DNA of 64,000 bases from Chloroflexota bacterium (GCA_016223135.1 JACRPQ010000015.1:62001-126000), one strand, 5' to 3'. Shown: positions 1 through 8,416, numbered from the stretch's first letter. The notes: a model not told the origin generated them from the sequence alone. Translations and numbers: made by a program.

Positions 1-61
1 CTATTCCACTCGAATGTGAAATTCCCGACCTGCAACGACGCGGATTTCATAAGCCCGTCTG

Positions 62-117
62 CCTGTGTACCTGTCTACCTGTGTACCTGTGTACCTGTGT
101 ACCTGTTTACCTGTCTA
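62..117. repeat. 8-bp tandem repeat, seven units
   Basis: Seven consecutive units of the form CCTGTNTA (N = G, C or T) fill this stretch, immediately downstream of the stop of the first gene on the minus strand. The unit length is not a multiple of three, and no supported gene crosses it. I see a simple microsatellite-like array. The 60 bases to its left hold no gene that I can support. Confidence 0.8.
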
Positions 118-122
118 CCTTC

Positions 123-545
123 TCACGGAATCTGATCCAGCGGACGGGCGAGCCAGGCTTCGGCTTCGTTGATGTCGGTGAACAGTTTCAGCGCCGCGGC
201 GGTTTCGGGCAGAGCCAGCGCCGCCACCTTGCGGATGGCTTCGGCGGCGGCTTCATCTGCCACCACCACCGCCACGCGGATGTTGCGCGCCGCCGGGTCG
301 CTGTTTGCCTCCACCGCCATTTTGATTGCTTTTTCGGGAATGTCCTTCACGGCGCGCAGGTCGTACAGGTTGCGTGTGCGTCCCGAAAGACCGAGCAAAT
401 GCTCCAACGCAAACTCGCGCCATTCGTTGATGGTGGCATCGGAGAGATCGGTAAAAGTCAGGGTCATGCCGCCGTCGCCGCGGCGCACCACCGACATGCC
501 CACGCCGGGCTTTGGTTTCCAGTTCAGGGGTTTAATTTCGGTCAT
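123..545 (-). CDS. STAS/SpoIIAA-like fold protein, 140 aa
   Basis: A small cytoplasmic protein with no signal peptide or membrane segment. The middle part (xLYDLRAVKDI, alternating strands and Ala-rich helices) reads like the STAS/SpoIIAA-like fold of proteins such as anti-sigma-factor antagonists, but this is a fold-level guess. I use the ATG at 545 rather than the longer frame because the upstream extension overlaps folK and is Pro/Arg-rich and low complexity. It lies 28 nt after folK on the same strand and is probably co-transcribed with it. Function unknown. Confidence 0.6.
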   Translation of the reverse strand: MTEIKPLNWKPKPGVGMSVVRRGDGGMTLTFTDLSDATINEWREFALEHLLGLSGRTRNLYDLRAVKDIPEKAIKMAVEANSDPAARNIRVAVVVADEAAAEAIRKVAALALPETAAALKLFTDINEAEAWLARPLDQIP

Positions 546-573
546 GCGTTGCCTCCGGGTAAATGTGTGTGGA

Positions 574-1077
574 TTATACCCTCTGCTCCCTGGGCGGCTT
601 GGCATACAGCCGTATGCCTGTGGCGTCGCAGGCGGCGAGCATCTCGCGGACGCTTTTTCCGCTGAGCGGATGAACATGATCGGGAGCAATGTCCATCAGG
701 GGAACAAGGACGAAGCCGCGCTCGTGCAGGTGCGGATGCGGGATGGTAAGCAGAGGGGTGTTGAGAATCAGGTTATCGTAAAAGAGGATGTCAATGTCAA
801 TCAGGCGCGGACCGTAACGAAAGGTCTCGGTTCTACCCAGCGCCGCCTCCAGCCGTTTGATGTGTTTGAGCAGGGGTTCGGGTTCGAGATAAGTTTCCGC
901 CCGCACTGCCTGATTGAGGAATGCCTCCTGCTCCGTGTAGCCCCAGGGCGGCGTTTCGTAGATGTTTGACTTCGCCCGCACGGTCATTTGCGGGGGAAGC
1001 AGGGCAACCGCTTGCCGCAGGTTGGCGGCGCGGTCGCCGAGGTTCGAGCCGAGGGAAAGGTAAACGGTGTGTTCCAT
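574..1077 (-). CDS. folK: 2-amino-4-hydroxy-6-hydroxymethyldihydropteridine pyrophosphokinase
   Basis: HPPK transfers pyrophosphate from ATP to 6-hydroxymethyl-7,8-dihydropterin in folate synthesis. The 167-aa length is typical of single-domain FolK. Family motifs are visible: LSLGSNLGDR at residues 7-16, the YETPPWG region, the ATP/Mg-binding LGR...RYGPRLIDIDILFYDN stretch around residues 80-103, and the PHPHLHERGFVLVPL signature. It sits between a ClbS-like gene and a STAS-like gene on the same strand. No other folate gene is in view. Confidence 0.96.
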   Translation of the reverse strand: MEHTVYLSLGSNLGDRAANLRQAVALLPPQMTVRAKSNIYETPPWGYTEQEAFLNQAVRAETYLEPEPLLKHIKRLEAALGRTETFRYGPRLIDIDILFYDNLILNTPLLTIPHPHLHERGFVLVPLMDIAPDHVHPLSGKSVREMLAACDATGIRLYAKPPREQRV

Positions 1078-1117
1078 GTCCGTTCTCCGGGAACAGGTTC
1101 GAGGTCGGTGTGAGGCG

Positions 1118-1969
1118 TCAGGCAGGGAGGGGGTGATCGTCGTAGTGCGCCACCACGTCGTCTCTCAGCCAGCCTTCGATGTCCTCGTTCAAAAAGGCAT
1201 CGTCGGGCAGGTCGGCAATCAGGTCGAGCAATCCCAACCGCACGGCTTCGAAGTGACGAAACAAATCAGCGTCCGACCAGGCGGCATATTTTTGAATCAG
1301 TTCGCGGTTGAAGGCATCGGTGTTGGGCGGCTGCCAGGTGAAGGAAGGACTGTCGAGGATGCCTGTAATAATGCGCGCGCCCTCCTCCCACCAGCCGATG
1401 ACGTGCGCCACGAGGTCGTGAAAATTCGCAAACCCCTGCTTCGACAAAAATTCCTTTTTCTTCGCTTCGTCGAGACGCTGGAAGTTGGCGAGATACTCCG
1501 CCCACTCGTTCTCCAGCATGTCGGCGACGAGGAAGCGGCTCAATGCGACGAGGTGCTCGCGGGCGTGATGAAAGATGATGCCATGCAGCCAGGCGCGGAC
1601 GCGGCGATGCTCGAACAGCGCATCAGGCATGGACCTCAAGTCTGCCGCCATTTTCTGACGCATTTTCTCAAAATGAGCCATGAACGCCGCTTCGTCCCAA
1701 TCCCGATACTTTGCCACCGCCTCGGCGTTGAAAACATCGAAGTCATATTGTTTGCGTTCGGGTTCGCGTCCTTCGGCAACCGCGCGGATGACGCCCATGC
1801 CTTCCTCCCACCAGGCGAGGATGTGCGCCAGCATGTCGCGGAATCGTTCGTAGCCCTGTTCGCGAACGCGCCGTTCTTGCTTTTCCCTGGGCAGGCGTTG
1901 AAAACGCTCCACGTAGGTTCCCCATTCCTGCTCGATATACGCCAGCGTGCGCTCCTTTGTAATGGGCAT
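1118..1969 (-). CDS. Tandem ClbS/DfsB-like (DinB-fold) protein
   Basis: A 283-aa protein made of two homologous halves (about 1-135 and 145-283). Each half carries a W..Y...FQRL segment followed by an AHxxxWWEEG motif (DMLAHILAWWEEG and DLVAHVIGWWEEG). This matches the four-helix ClbS/DfsB family, whose best-known member ClbS is a colibactin resistance hydrolase; most family members have no known substrate. Internal duplication is unusual, since single-domain members of about 170 aa are the norm. It ends 40 nt before folK on the same strand. Confidence 0.75.
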   Translation of the reverse strand: MPITKERTLAYIEQEWGTYVERFQRLPREKQERRVREQGYERFRDMLAHILAWWEEGMGVIRAVAEGREPERKQYDFDVFNAEAVAKYRDWDEAAFMAHFEKMRQKMAADLRSMPDALFEHRRVRAWLHGIIFHHAREHLVALSRFLVADMLENEWAEYLANFQRLDEAKKKEFLSKQGFANFHDLVAHVIGWWEEGARIITGILDSPSFTWQPPNTDAFNRELIQKYAAWSDADLFRHFEAVRLGLLDLIADLPDDAFLNEDIEGWLRDDVVAHYDDHPLPA

Positions 1970-2071
1970 GATGACCTCTCGCTATGGATTTGCAACTCTC
2001 CGCTTATTTTACACTACGGGAATTCCACCCTGTTCAAGGTACAATTGATTGATAATGGTTATGAAGCGTTC

Positions 2072-2647
2072 ATGAACTCTGACATCCTCCTTATCGGTCC
2101 CATCGGTTCCGGCAAGACCACCATTGCTGAATTGCTCCATATCCGTACCATGCTGCCGCATCGTTCCATGGACCTGTTGCGCTGGAAATATTTCGATGAG
2201 ATTGGTTACGACAGGGAGACCGCCAGGCAAAAATTCGTAACCGAGGGTTTTTGGGGGCTATACCGTTATTGGAAGCCTTTTGAGGCTTACGCCGTGCAGC
2301 GCATGCTGGCGGATTTTTCCGAGTGTATCTTCGATTTTGGCGGCAGCCAGACGGTTTATGAAGATGATGTGCTCTTTGAGCAGGTGCGGAAAGCCTTCGA
2401 GCCGTATCCGCATGTCATCCTGCTCATGCCCTCGCCCGACATCGAAGAATCCATCCACATTTTGCATGCCCGCAATAAGTACGCCTCCGAGGAGCAGTGG
2501 GCGGTGAACGAGCATTTCGTCCGCCATCACTCGAACTACGACCTTGCCAAGCACATTGCTTATACCCAGGGCAACCCACCCGAGCAGACCGCCGACGAGA
2601 TCCTGCAATGGGTGCGAGCCAACGGCTGGACGTATCAGCGATGGTGA
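2072..2647 (+). CDS. Small P-loop NTPase/kinase-like protein
   Basis: A 191-aa soluble protein with a Walker A motif (GPIGSGKTT, residues 9-17) and a shikimate-kinase/AAA_18-like layout, including a Walker-B-like strand (CIFDFGGSQ) and a LxxRNKY lid-like segment. The substrate cannot be predicted. The open frame extends far upstream, but the ATG at 2072 directly precedes the P-loop at the normal distance. A TACAAT hexamer lies about 30 nt upstream. It converges on the homoserine dehydrogenase gene, with only 6 nt between the stops. Confidence 0.75.
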   Translation: MNSDILLIGPIGSGKTTIAELLHIRTMLPHRSMDLLRWKYFDEIGYDRETARQKFVTEGFWGLYRYWKPFEAYAVQRMLADFSECIFDFGGSQTVYEDDVLFEQVRKAFEPYPHVILLMPSPDIEESIHILHARNKYASEEQWAVNEHFVRHHSNYDLAKHIAYTQGNPPEQTADEILQWVRANGWTYQRW

Positions 2648-2653
2648 AACGGA

Positions 2654-3694
2654 TTATTTCAGCAGGCTGACAAAATCTGCAAACAGACCGTATGCCGTTT
2701 CGACCGGTCCGCCGGACATGCCTTCTCGTTCTGTCACGATGATGGAGTAATCGGGCAGGACATCGGTGCGGAAAACGACGCCCGAGGAAGAGTGCATGAT
2801 GCCATACAGCGGGGAGGAGGCATCCACCAGTTCAGGCGCGACGCGCGCTGTGACCGAATCGCCTCTCCGCTCTGCGGAACAAACCAGCTTGTAGCGCTTC
2901 CCGCTCTCTTTTGCCTGTTCGATCATCCGCGGCGTAATCTCCCGAATGCCTTTTCTTTCCACCTCCTGCGGCTTGAGCGGAATCCCCATCAGCACTGTGA
3001 CCAGCGCCGCCACCTTGATTGCCGCGTCCCAGCCGTCCACGTCTGCGGAGGGATCGGTCTCTGCGACGCCGATGGCTTGGCAGTATTTGACTGCTTCGTC
3101 GAAGGTCTCGCCGGCTTCCATGCGCGAGAGGATGAGGTTGGTTGTGGCGTTGAGTATGCCTTTGAATGAGTGCAGTTCTGCCAGCGGAAACGTTTCGCGG
3201 AACACCGAAAACAGCGGCGCGCCGCCCAGCACCGTTGATTCGAAGAGAAATTTTTTGCCTTTTGCGTTTGCCAGCGCGGTCAGTTCGCGGTAGCCATGTA
3301 CCACCGTCCCTTTGTTGGCGGTGATGACGTGCTGTCCTGCCTCCAGCGCCGCGCGCACGTGGTTCAGGGCGGGTTGACCGGTGTGGTGGTTGACCGGCGA
3401 GTTTTCGAACATGACGTGGGCAGAGGAGTGTTGTATGACGGACAGCGAATCGGTGATTGGCAAATGGAAATTGTTCAAAACCGAAATGGATTGTTTATTT
3501 TCGACCAGTTCGAGGGCTTTGTTCGTGTCCAGTCCGTTGGGGTTGACCGCGAAGCCATGACTTCCCGTTGCGATGCCGGTGACTGCGTAGGTGATTCCGT
3601 ATTGCGATTGCAGCAGGTCCCGTTTGCGTTCCAGCAGGCGGACGAAGGCGCGGGCGACGTTGCCAAAGCCGATGAGGGAGAGGTTGTAGTGCAT
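2654..3694 (-). CDS. hom: Homoserine dehydrogenase
   Basis: Reduces aspartate-4-semialdehyde to homoserine with NAD(P)H, leading to Thr, Met and Ile. The 346-aa protein has the N-terminal dinucleotide-binding GFGNVARAF motif (residues 9-17), the TANKG segment, the FESTVLGG region and a DVDGWDAAIK substrate-binding stretch. It is the short form without the C-terminal ACT domain, so feedback control by threonine through that domain is not expected. An AGGAGTT Shine-Dalgarno sequence lies 7 nt before the start. No aspartokinase gene is nearby. Confidence 0.94.
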   Translation of the reverse strand: MHYNLSLIGFGNVARAFVRLLERKRDLLQSQYGITYAVTGIATGSHGFAVNPNGLDTNKALELVENKQSISVLNNFHLPITDSLSVIQHSSAHVMFENSPVNHHTGQPALNHVRAALEAGQHVITANKGTVVHGYRELTALANAKGKKFLFESTVLGGAPLFSVFRETFPLAELHSFKGILNATTNLILSRMEAGETFDEAVKYCQAIGVAETDPSADVDGWDAAIKVAALVTVLMGIPLKPQEVERKGIREITPRMIEQAKESGKRYKLVCSAERRGDSVTARVAPELVDASSPLYGIMHSSSGVVFRTDVLPDYSIIVTEREGMSGGPVETAYGLFADFVSLLK

Positions 3695-3750
3695 GGGTGA
3701 ACTCCTATAGTATTGGTCTTTAAACTGCGCCGATCACGAAGATTCTGTAG

Positions 3751-3768
3751 GGCGACATTTATGTCGCC
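3751..3768. repeat. Intergenic palindrome (TTAA-family variant)
   Basis: GGCGACAT and ATGTCGCC form a perfect inverted repeat around a TT centre, in the 177-nt gap upstream of hom. Similar palindromes with different arms occur near 8417, 23477, 27127, 32175 and 32257. Confidence 0.6.
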
Positions 3769-3871
3769 TTTGAGCTGCGACTTGAAAGTCGCGTTACGAT
3801 GTGAGGCTGCCAATTACCATTTACAAATAATGGGCGGATGGGTGTGGTAATGCGTAATTGATAACCGGTGA

Positions 3872-4585
3872 TTATAAGGGGGGCCAGGGAATGGCGCGGC
3901 GGTCGCGCGGCTGACGGGGGAAGACTCCGTGCTGGCGGAGGGCTTGTGCGCGGGCTTGAAGGGCGAGGATCTCGTTTGGGCTGAGATAAGGCTGAAGGTC
4001 GGCGAGCAGGTTCGAGGTCAGGGAAAGACGCGCGAGCAGGTCGTCGGGAATCGCCTGCCCGCCGAAGTCCCAAATCACGGTGCGGAGTTTGTCCTCTTCG
4101 TGGAAGCAGATGCCGTGATCAATGGCGTAGAGGCGGTGTTCGTCTGCCGAGAAAAAAACGTGACTGCCCTTGCGGTCGGCGTTGTTGACGAGCAGGTCGA
4201 AGAGGGCGACGGGTTTGAGGCGCAATTTGTCTTCAGGGGTGAAGTTGAAGTAGTGGTAGTTTGGGTCGTGGGCGATGTATTGCTGGAGCGAGCCGGCGCC
4301 AAAGGGACCATCCTGGCGGAGCATGGTGAAGGGGACGATGTGAAAGCCAAGCGCTTCGCTGACGAGATAAGCGGCGACCTCGCGCAGGGCAAGGGTGCTT
4401 TCCTCGAAGTCCCACAGGGGCTGTTCGCCCTGGGTGGGTTTGTAAACGGCGGGATAGGTTTTTCCCTCGTGCGAGACTTCGACGAGGAAGGTGTAATTCG
4501 AGCCGAATGTGAATTGACCTTTGATGGTCAGGTCGCCGTGCTGGAAGGCGGTCATTAATAGCGCTTGATTGGGGTTGTTCATCAT
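3872..4585 (-). CDS. SCO1664-family protein (PI3/4-kinase-like fold)
   Basis: About 237 aa. It matches the SCO1664 family: an N-terminal segment with KGQFTFGSNYTFLV and YPAVYKPTQGEQPLWDF, the HD-like DLLVNNADRKGSHVF motif and AIDHGICFHEEDKLRTVIWDFGG. These resemble the catalytic (NNxDR) and metal-binding (DHG) elements of the PI3/4-kinase-like fold. The start is uncertain: ATGs exist at 4612, 4585, 4582 and 4555, and the region upstream of 4585 carries a GTCGAA-type dispersed repeat. It follows the DUF3090 gene on the same strand, the arrangement known from Actinobacteria. Function unknown. Confidence 0.85.
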   Translation of the reverse strand: MMNNPNQALLMTAFQHGDLTIKGQFTFGSNYTFLVEVSHEGKTYPAVYKPTQGEQPLWDFEESTLALREVAAYLVSEALGFHIVPFTMLRQDGPFGAGSLQQYIAHDPNYHYFNFTPEDKLRLKPVALFDLLVNNADRKGSHVFFSADEHRLYAIDHGICFHEEDKLRTVIWDFGGQAIPDDLLARLSLTSNLLADLQPYLSPNEILALQARAQALRQHGVFPRQPRDRRAIPWPPL

Positions 4586-4641
4586 TCGTAAACGTCGAAA
4601 GTCGAACGTCATTTGTTGACCTGTGACCTTCGACGGAAGGA

Positions 4642-5169
4642 TTAATGCAAATGTCCGTTCTTTCGCGGGCAGAAGTGACCTTCCGGCTCTTCAGGCTGAC
4701 CGCACTGCGGGCAGATGGGGCGTCCGCGTGAGACGACCTCCACGCCCCAGCGCGCCAGCCGCCGCACTTGGGAGCGCGTCGCCCAAAAACGAATGACCGC
4801 CGCGTTTTCGGGGTCTTCTTCCTCGGTGAGAATTTCCTTGACGAACACGACAACTTTATCGCGTTGACGGTCGTAGCCCAAGCCAATCTCGCCGGCGCGG
4901 AAGAGCGGGTCCACCGGCGGGTGGATGTGCATTACGTCCTCGATGTAGTCGCCGGAGGCTTCGGGGAGATCGGGGTGCTGCTCGCCGATTTGCGCCAGAA
5001 ACTGTTCGATGCCGATGGCAAGCGAATATAGTTGTGCCTTCTCGATGATGACCGTGATGGTGCGCTGTTCCTGAAAGGCTTGAATGTAAAACACCCGTTG
5101 TCCGGGCTTGCCGATGGCGTCGGCGGTGATATGGTCGCAAGGGTCAACGTCAATTTCGAAGCGGGGCAT
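4642..5169 (-). CDS. DUF3090/TIGR03847-family zinc-ribbon protein
   Basis: A 175-aa cytoplasmic protein of the DUF3090 family. The C-terminus has two Cys pairs (CPQCG, then HFCPR), suggesting a small metal-binding ribbon; the body contains [20 protein letters not shown] and [11 protein letters not shown] stretches typical of the family. It lies upstream of the SCO1664-family gene, probably in one transcript. In Actinobacteria the two families are neighbours of a histidine-phosphatase-like gene, which is missing here. Biochemical role unknown. Confidence 0.87.
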   Translation of the reverse strand: MPRFEIDVDPCDHITADAIGKPGQRVFYIQAFQEQRTITVIIEKAQLYSLAIGIEQFLAQIGEQHPDLPEASGDYIEDVMHIHPPVDPLFRAGEIGLGYDRQRDKVVVFVKEILTEEEDPENAAVIRFWATRSQVRRLARWGVEVVSRGRPICPQCGQPEEPEGHFCPRKNGHLH

Positions 5170-5246
5170 GGCTAACCTTCAAAGTGAGTATACCAGAACT
5201 GGAAAGTGGAAAGTATAATCGCAGACAACCTGACGAAGGAGACGCC

Positions 5247-6926
5247 ATGTACGACAAGCAAAAATTGGAAGAACTCAAAAAGCAGTTGGAAAATTGGGAA
5301 AAGACCACGCTGCGCAAGTCACTCGACGTTCTGCCTGAGCGGAAGGACGAATTCATCACGACCTCCTCCGAACCGGTCAACCGCCTCTATACGCCGCTCG
5401 ATGTGGCAGACCATGACTACGCTTCCTCCCTCGGACTGCCGGGCGAATACCCCTTCACGCGCGGCATCCACCCGACGCTTCACCGCTCCAAACTGTGGAC
5501 GATGAGGATGTTCGCCGGCTTCGGCACGGCAGAAGAGACGAATCAGCGTTTCAAATACTTGCTGGAGCAGGGACAAACGGGCTTGAGCATCGCCTTTGAC
5601 CTGGCGACTCTGATGGGCTACGATACCGACCAGCCGGAGGCGCTGGGGGAATTTGGCAAGTGCGGGGTGGCGGTCTCCTCCTTGAAAGACATGGAGATTC
5701 TGCTCGAGGGCATCCCGCTCGATAAAGTATCCACCAGCATGACCATCAACTCGCCCGCCGCCATCATCTGGGCGATGTATATTGCCGCCGCCGAAAACAA
5801 GGGCATCCGCCCCGATCAGTTGCGCGGCACCATTCAAAACGACATCCTCAAAGAGTTCATTGCTCAAAAGGAATTCATCTTTCCGCCGGAGCCTTCGATG
5901 CGGCTGGTGGTGGATACGATGGAATTCGGCTCGAAGCACGTGCCGCAGTGGAATACGATTTCCATCAGCGGCTATCACATCCGCGAGGCGGGTTCCACCG
6001 CCGCGCAGGAACTGGCGTTCACTCTTGGCGACGGGATGGAATATGTCCGCTGGGGGATGGCGCGCGGCATGGACGTGGATGAGTTCGCGCCGCGACTCTC
6101 CTTCTTCTTCAACGCCCATAACGACTTCTTCGAGGAGATTGCCAAATATCGCGCCGCCCGCCGCATTTGGGCGCGCGAGATGCGCGAGACGTTCAAGGCG
6201 AAGAATCCGCGTTCCTGGCTGCTGCGTTTCCACACGCAGACGGCAGGCGTTTCGCTGACTGCTCAACAGCCGCAAAACAATGTCGTCCGTGTGGCGATTC
6301 AGGCGCTGGCGGCAGTGCTGGGCGGAACGCAGTCGCTTCACACCAACTCGCTCGACGAAGCGCTCGCCCTGCCCTCCGAACATGCGGTCACCATTGCTTT
6401 GCGCACCCAACAAATCATCGCGGAAGAGTCTGGAGTGGCGAACACGGTGGATCCGCTGGGCGGCAGTTTCTTCGTCGAGGCGTTGACCGACCGCCTCGAG
6501 AAGCAGGCATACGAGTACTTCCGCCGCGTCGAGGAATTGGGAGGCGTCATCCCTGCCATCGAGAAGGGCTTTTTCCAAAGCGAGATTTCCGATGCGGCGT
6601 ACCGCTATCAGCGCGAGATTGATGAGGGCATCCGCAAAATTGTGGGTGTGAACGCTTATGTGGAAGACAAGCCGCTGGCGATTCCCATCCTGGAGATGGA
6701 CCCGCAAGGGTACGAGAGACAGGTCAAACGTCTTGCCGAGCTGCGGCGAACGCGCGACAACGGGCGCGTCGGTCAGGCGCTGGATCGTCTGCGCATCGCC
6801 CTCGAAGGGACGGAGAACACCATGCCCTACATCCTGGAAGCCGTCCATGCGTATGCCACGCTGGGTGAGATTGTGCAGGTGATGAAAGAAGTGTTCGGCG
6901 TGTATCACGAACCGACGTTTATATAA
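5247..6926 (+). CDS. Acyl-CoA mutase large subunit, isobutyryl-CoA-mutase type
   Basis: A B12-dependent carbon-skeleton mutase catalytic subunit of 559 aa. It contains the TIM-barrel domain (acyl-CoA binding, THTNSLDEA-type motif as LHTNSLDEA) but no C-terminal cobalamin-binding domain, which must come from a separate small subunit not present here. Methylmalonyl-CoA mutase has Tyr89 and Arg207 for the substrate carboxylate. Here the aligned residues are Phe89 (TMRMFAGF) and Gln207 (EFIAQKEF), with Gln197 and the SGYH histidine kept; this Phe/Gln pair is the known signature of isobutyryl-CoA mutase. The start at 5247 follows a GAAGGAGA ribosome site. Confidence 0.88.
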   Translation: MYDKQKLEELKKQLENWEKTTLRKSLDVLPERKDEFITTSSEPVNRLYTPLDVADHDYASSLGLPGEYPFTRGIHPTLHRSKLWTMRMFAGFGTAEETNQRFKYLLEQGQTGLSIAFDLATLMGYDTDQPEALGEFGKCGVAVSSLKDMEILLEGIPLDKVSTSMTINSPAAIIWAMYIAAAENKGIRPDQLRGTIQNDILKEFIAQKEFIFPPEPSMRLVVDTMEFGSKHVPQWNTISISGYHIREAGSTAAQELAFTLGDGMEYVRWGMARGMDVDEFAPRLSFFFNAHNDFFEEIAKYRAARRIWAREMRETFKAKNPRSWLLRFHTQTAGVSLTAQQPQNNVVRVAIQALAAVLGGTQSLHTNSLDEALALPSEHAVTIALRTQQIIAEESGVANTVDPLGGSFFVEALTDRLEKQAYEYFRRVEELGGVIPAIEKGFFQSEISDAAYRYQREIDEGIRKIVGVNAYVEDKPLAIPILEMDPQGYERQVKRLAELRRTRDNGRVGQALDRLRIALEGTENTMPYILEAVHAYATLGEIVQVMKEVFGVYHEPTFI

Positions 6927-6937
6927 AGCAATTGATT

Positions 6938-7062
6938 ACCTTACACTTTGATTCGGGACGCTGAAAAACGCAGACGAGCGCAGATTTTCAAGTGCAACCG
7001 CCAAGAAAATCAAGAAGAATCAGCGTTCATCTGCGTCCAAATTTTGAAAGTGTAAGGGTATC
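6938..7062. repeat. Dispersed palindromic element (GGACGCTGAAAAACGCAG family)
   Basis: An imperfect inverted repeat with CCTTACACTTT at the left and AAAGTGTAAGG at the right. The interior has GGGACGCTGAAAAACGCAG and a CAGCGTTCATCTGCGTCC arm. The interior is shared with elements at 30566-30673 and 60088-60208, but the outer ends differ from theirs, so this is a diverged or independently bordered copy. Confidence 0.65.
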
Positions 7063-7070
7063 AGTAAAGC

Positions 7071-7109
7071 AAGACTTCCGAAGTCTCAGACTTCGGAAGT
7101 CTTTTTTGT
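7071..7109 (+). terminator. Intrinsic terminator after the mutase gene
   Basis: A perfect 15-bp stem (7071-7085 with 7089-7103) with a 3-nt loop, followed on the plus strand by TTTTG. It separates the mutase gene from the convergent asnA gene and may slow transcription from both sides. Confidence 0.85.
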
Positions 7110-8146
7110 TACAGCAAGAAGATATTGCTTGCCTTGCATTTTTCCACCATGTCGGGGGGCCACAGGCTGACTTGAATCTCGCCAATGTGCGCCTTGCGCA
7201 AGTAGTACATGCACAGACGCGACTGCCCGATGCCGCCGCCGATGGAGAGCGGCAGTTCGCCGTTGAGCAGGCGGCGGTGGAAGAGCAGTTCCTTGCGCTC
7301 CTGTGCGCCGGTCAGTTCCAGCTGGCGCAGCAGCGCCTCGCGGTCCACGCGGATGCCCATGGAGGAGATTTCGTAGGCGCGCCCCAGCACGCTGTTCCAG
7401 ATGATGATGTCGCCGTTTAAGCCTTTATAGCCGTTGAGGGTTGGCGTGGTCCAATCGTCGTAGTCGGGGGCGCGTCCGTCATGCGGTTTGCCGTCTGCCA
7501 GGGCGCTGCCAATGCCGATGATGAAGACCGCCTTGTATTTGCGGACGATTTCATCCTCGCGTTCGCGCGGCGTGAGGTGCGGATATTCCCGCTGCAGGTC
7601 TTCCGAATGGATGAAGGTGATGTCTTCCGGCAGTTCGGGTTCGAGGAAGGGATAATGATCCCAGACGTGGAATTCAGTGCGCTTCATCACGGAATAGATT
7701 TTGCGCACGATGGTCTTGAGAAAATCCAGCGAGCGTTCCTGTTCGCTGATGACGCGCTCCCAGTCCCATTGATCCACGTAGAGCGAGTGGATGTTATCGA
7801 GCGCTTCGGAGGGACGGATGGCGTTCATGTCGGTGTAGAGTCCGTAGCCGTAGGGGATGCCGTAATCCGCCAGCATCATGCGCTTCCATTTTGCCAGCGA
7901 CTGCACGACCTCTGCAGTGTGACCGCCCATATCGGGAACCGGGAAGGCGACCGGCGCTTCGACGCCGTTCAGGTCGTCGTTGATGCCGGTGCCCCTCAGC
8001 ACAAAGAGCGGCGCCGTGACGCGGGTGAGGCGGAGTTCGGCGGCGAGGTTGGTCTCGAAGAAATCCTTGACCAGTTTGATGGCTTTCTCGGTCTGCTTTA
8101 CATCCAAGGCAGAACGATAGCCGGGGGGGATGATTAACGTGCTCAT
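7109..8146 (-). CDS. asnA: Aspartate--ammonia ligase (asparagine synthetase A)
   Basis: Makes asparagine from aspartate, ammonia and ATP through a class-II-aaRS-like active site. The 345 aa match AsnA length. Recognisable segments include the N-terminal TEKAIKLVKDFFE helix, VAPLF-like TAPLFVLRGTGINDDLNG, the SLYVDQWDWE motif, IGIGSALADGKPHDGRAPDYDDW and the C-terminal GGGIGQSRLCMYYL motif 3. An AAAGGAG ribosome site precedes the ATG at 8146. It is preceded by an Asn-rich leader peptide, a Rho-independent attenuator and a consensus promoter, so expression is very likely controlled by Asn-tRNA charging. Confidence 0.97.
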   Translation of the reverse strand: MSTLIIPPGYRSALDVKQTEKAIKLVKDFFETNLAAELRLTRVTAPLFVLRGTGINDDLNGVEAPVAFPVPDMGGHTAEVVQSLAKWKRMMLADYGIPYGYGLYTDMNAIRPSEALDNIHSLYVDQWDWERVISEQERSLDFLKTIVRKIYSVMKRTEFHVWDHYPFLEPELPEDITFIHSEDLQREYPHLTPREREDEIVRKYKAVFIIGIGSALADGKPHDGRAPDYDDWTTPTLNGYKGLNGDIIIWNSVLGRAYEISSMGIRVDREALLRQLELTGAQERKELLFHRRLLNGELPLSIGGGIGQSRLCMYYLRKAHIGEIQVSLWPPDMVEKCKASNIFLL

Positions 8147-8165
8147 GTTCTTTTACTCCTTTGTG

Positions 8166-8204
8166 AAAAAATAAAAACGCCCGGCGCAAGGTGCGCTGGG
8201 CGTT
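8166..8204 (-). terminator. Attenuator terminator of the asnA leader
   Basis: Read on the minus strand, 8204-8192 pairs with 8188-8176 in a 13-bp stem with one A-C mismatch and a CCU loop, followed by TTTTTATTTTTT. It lies 24 nt after the leader peptide stop and about 20 nt before asnA. Its 5' arm (8193-8202) can instead pair with 8254-8263 inside the leader reading frame (10 bp, one G-U), giving an antiterminator. Confidence 0.9.
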
Positions 8205-8228
8205 GACGAACCAGAAAAGGTTGCAGGA

Positions 8229-8327
8229 TTACGTCTGCAGGTTCGACGCGCTTCGCCCAACGCCGCGCAAGACGGCGTTATTATTATTATTGTTGTTGTT
8301 GAAGTTGGCGAAGGAATAGTCGAACAT
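8229..8327 (-). CDS. asnA leader peptide with eight consecutive Asn codons
   Basis: A 32-codon frame: Met-Phe-Asp-Tyr-Ser-Phe-Ala-Asn-Phe, then eight Asn codons (AAC AAC AAC AAT AAT AAT AAT AAC, 8300-8277), then 15 more residues and TAA. Ten of 32 residues are Asn. A weak AGGAT ribosome site is 5 nt upstream of the ATG. The last Asn codon begins segment 1 (8273-8279), which pairs with segment 2 (8259-8265); ribosome stalling at Asn codons would free segment 2 to pair with segment 3, the terminator 5' arm. This is the classic his/trp-operon attenuation design, here specific for asparagine. Confidence 0.88.
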   Translation of the reverse strand: MFDYSFANFNNNNNNNNAVLRGVGRSASNLQT

Positions 8328-8347
8328 GCTGATCCTGATTGGCGGCG

Positions 8348-8376
8348 TTTATACTACTAAAGGCGGATATCGTCAA
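8348..8376 (-). promoter_or_regulatory. Consensus sigma70-type promoter of the asnA leader
   Basis: On the minus strand TTGACG (8376-8371) is followed by a 17-bp spacer and TATAAA (8353-8348). Transcription would start near 8341, just ahead of the leader peptide ATG at 8327. It is one of the closest matches to consensus in the window. Confidence 0.88.
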
Positions 8377-8416
8377 GTAAATCGGTGTACAGACAGCAAT
8401 TTGCAATTTGGGTGTA

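Noticed and set aside
1-60. A gene tail at the left edge
   Set aside because: Short frames are open here on both strands, but none continues sensibly into the 8-bp repeat or shows a recognisable C-terminus.
62-117. Tandem units near the left end as a CRISPR array
   Set aside because: Units are 8 bp, directly adjacent and have no spacers or cas genes nearby.
5319-6908. A 529-codon open frame on the minus strand across the mutase gene
   Set aside because: Antisense shadow of a strongly conserved gene; GC-rich codon bias keeps the opposite strand open, and the translated sequence has no family resemblance or ribosome site.
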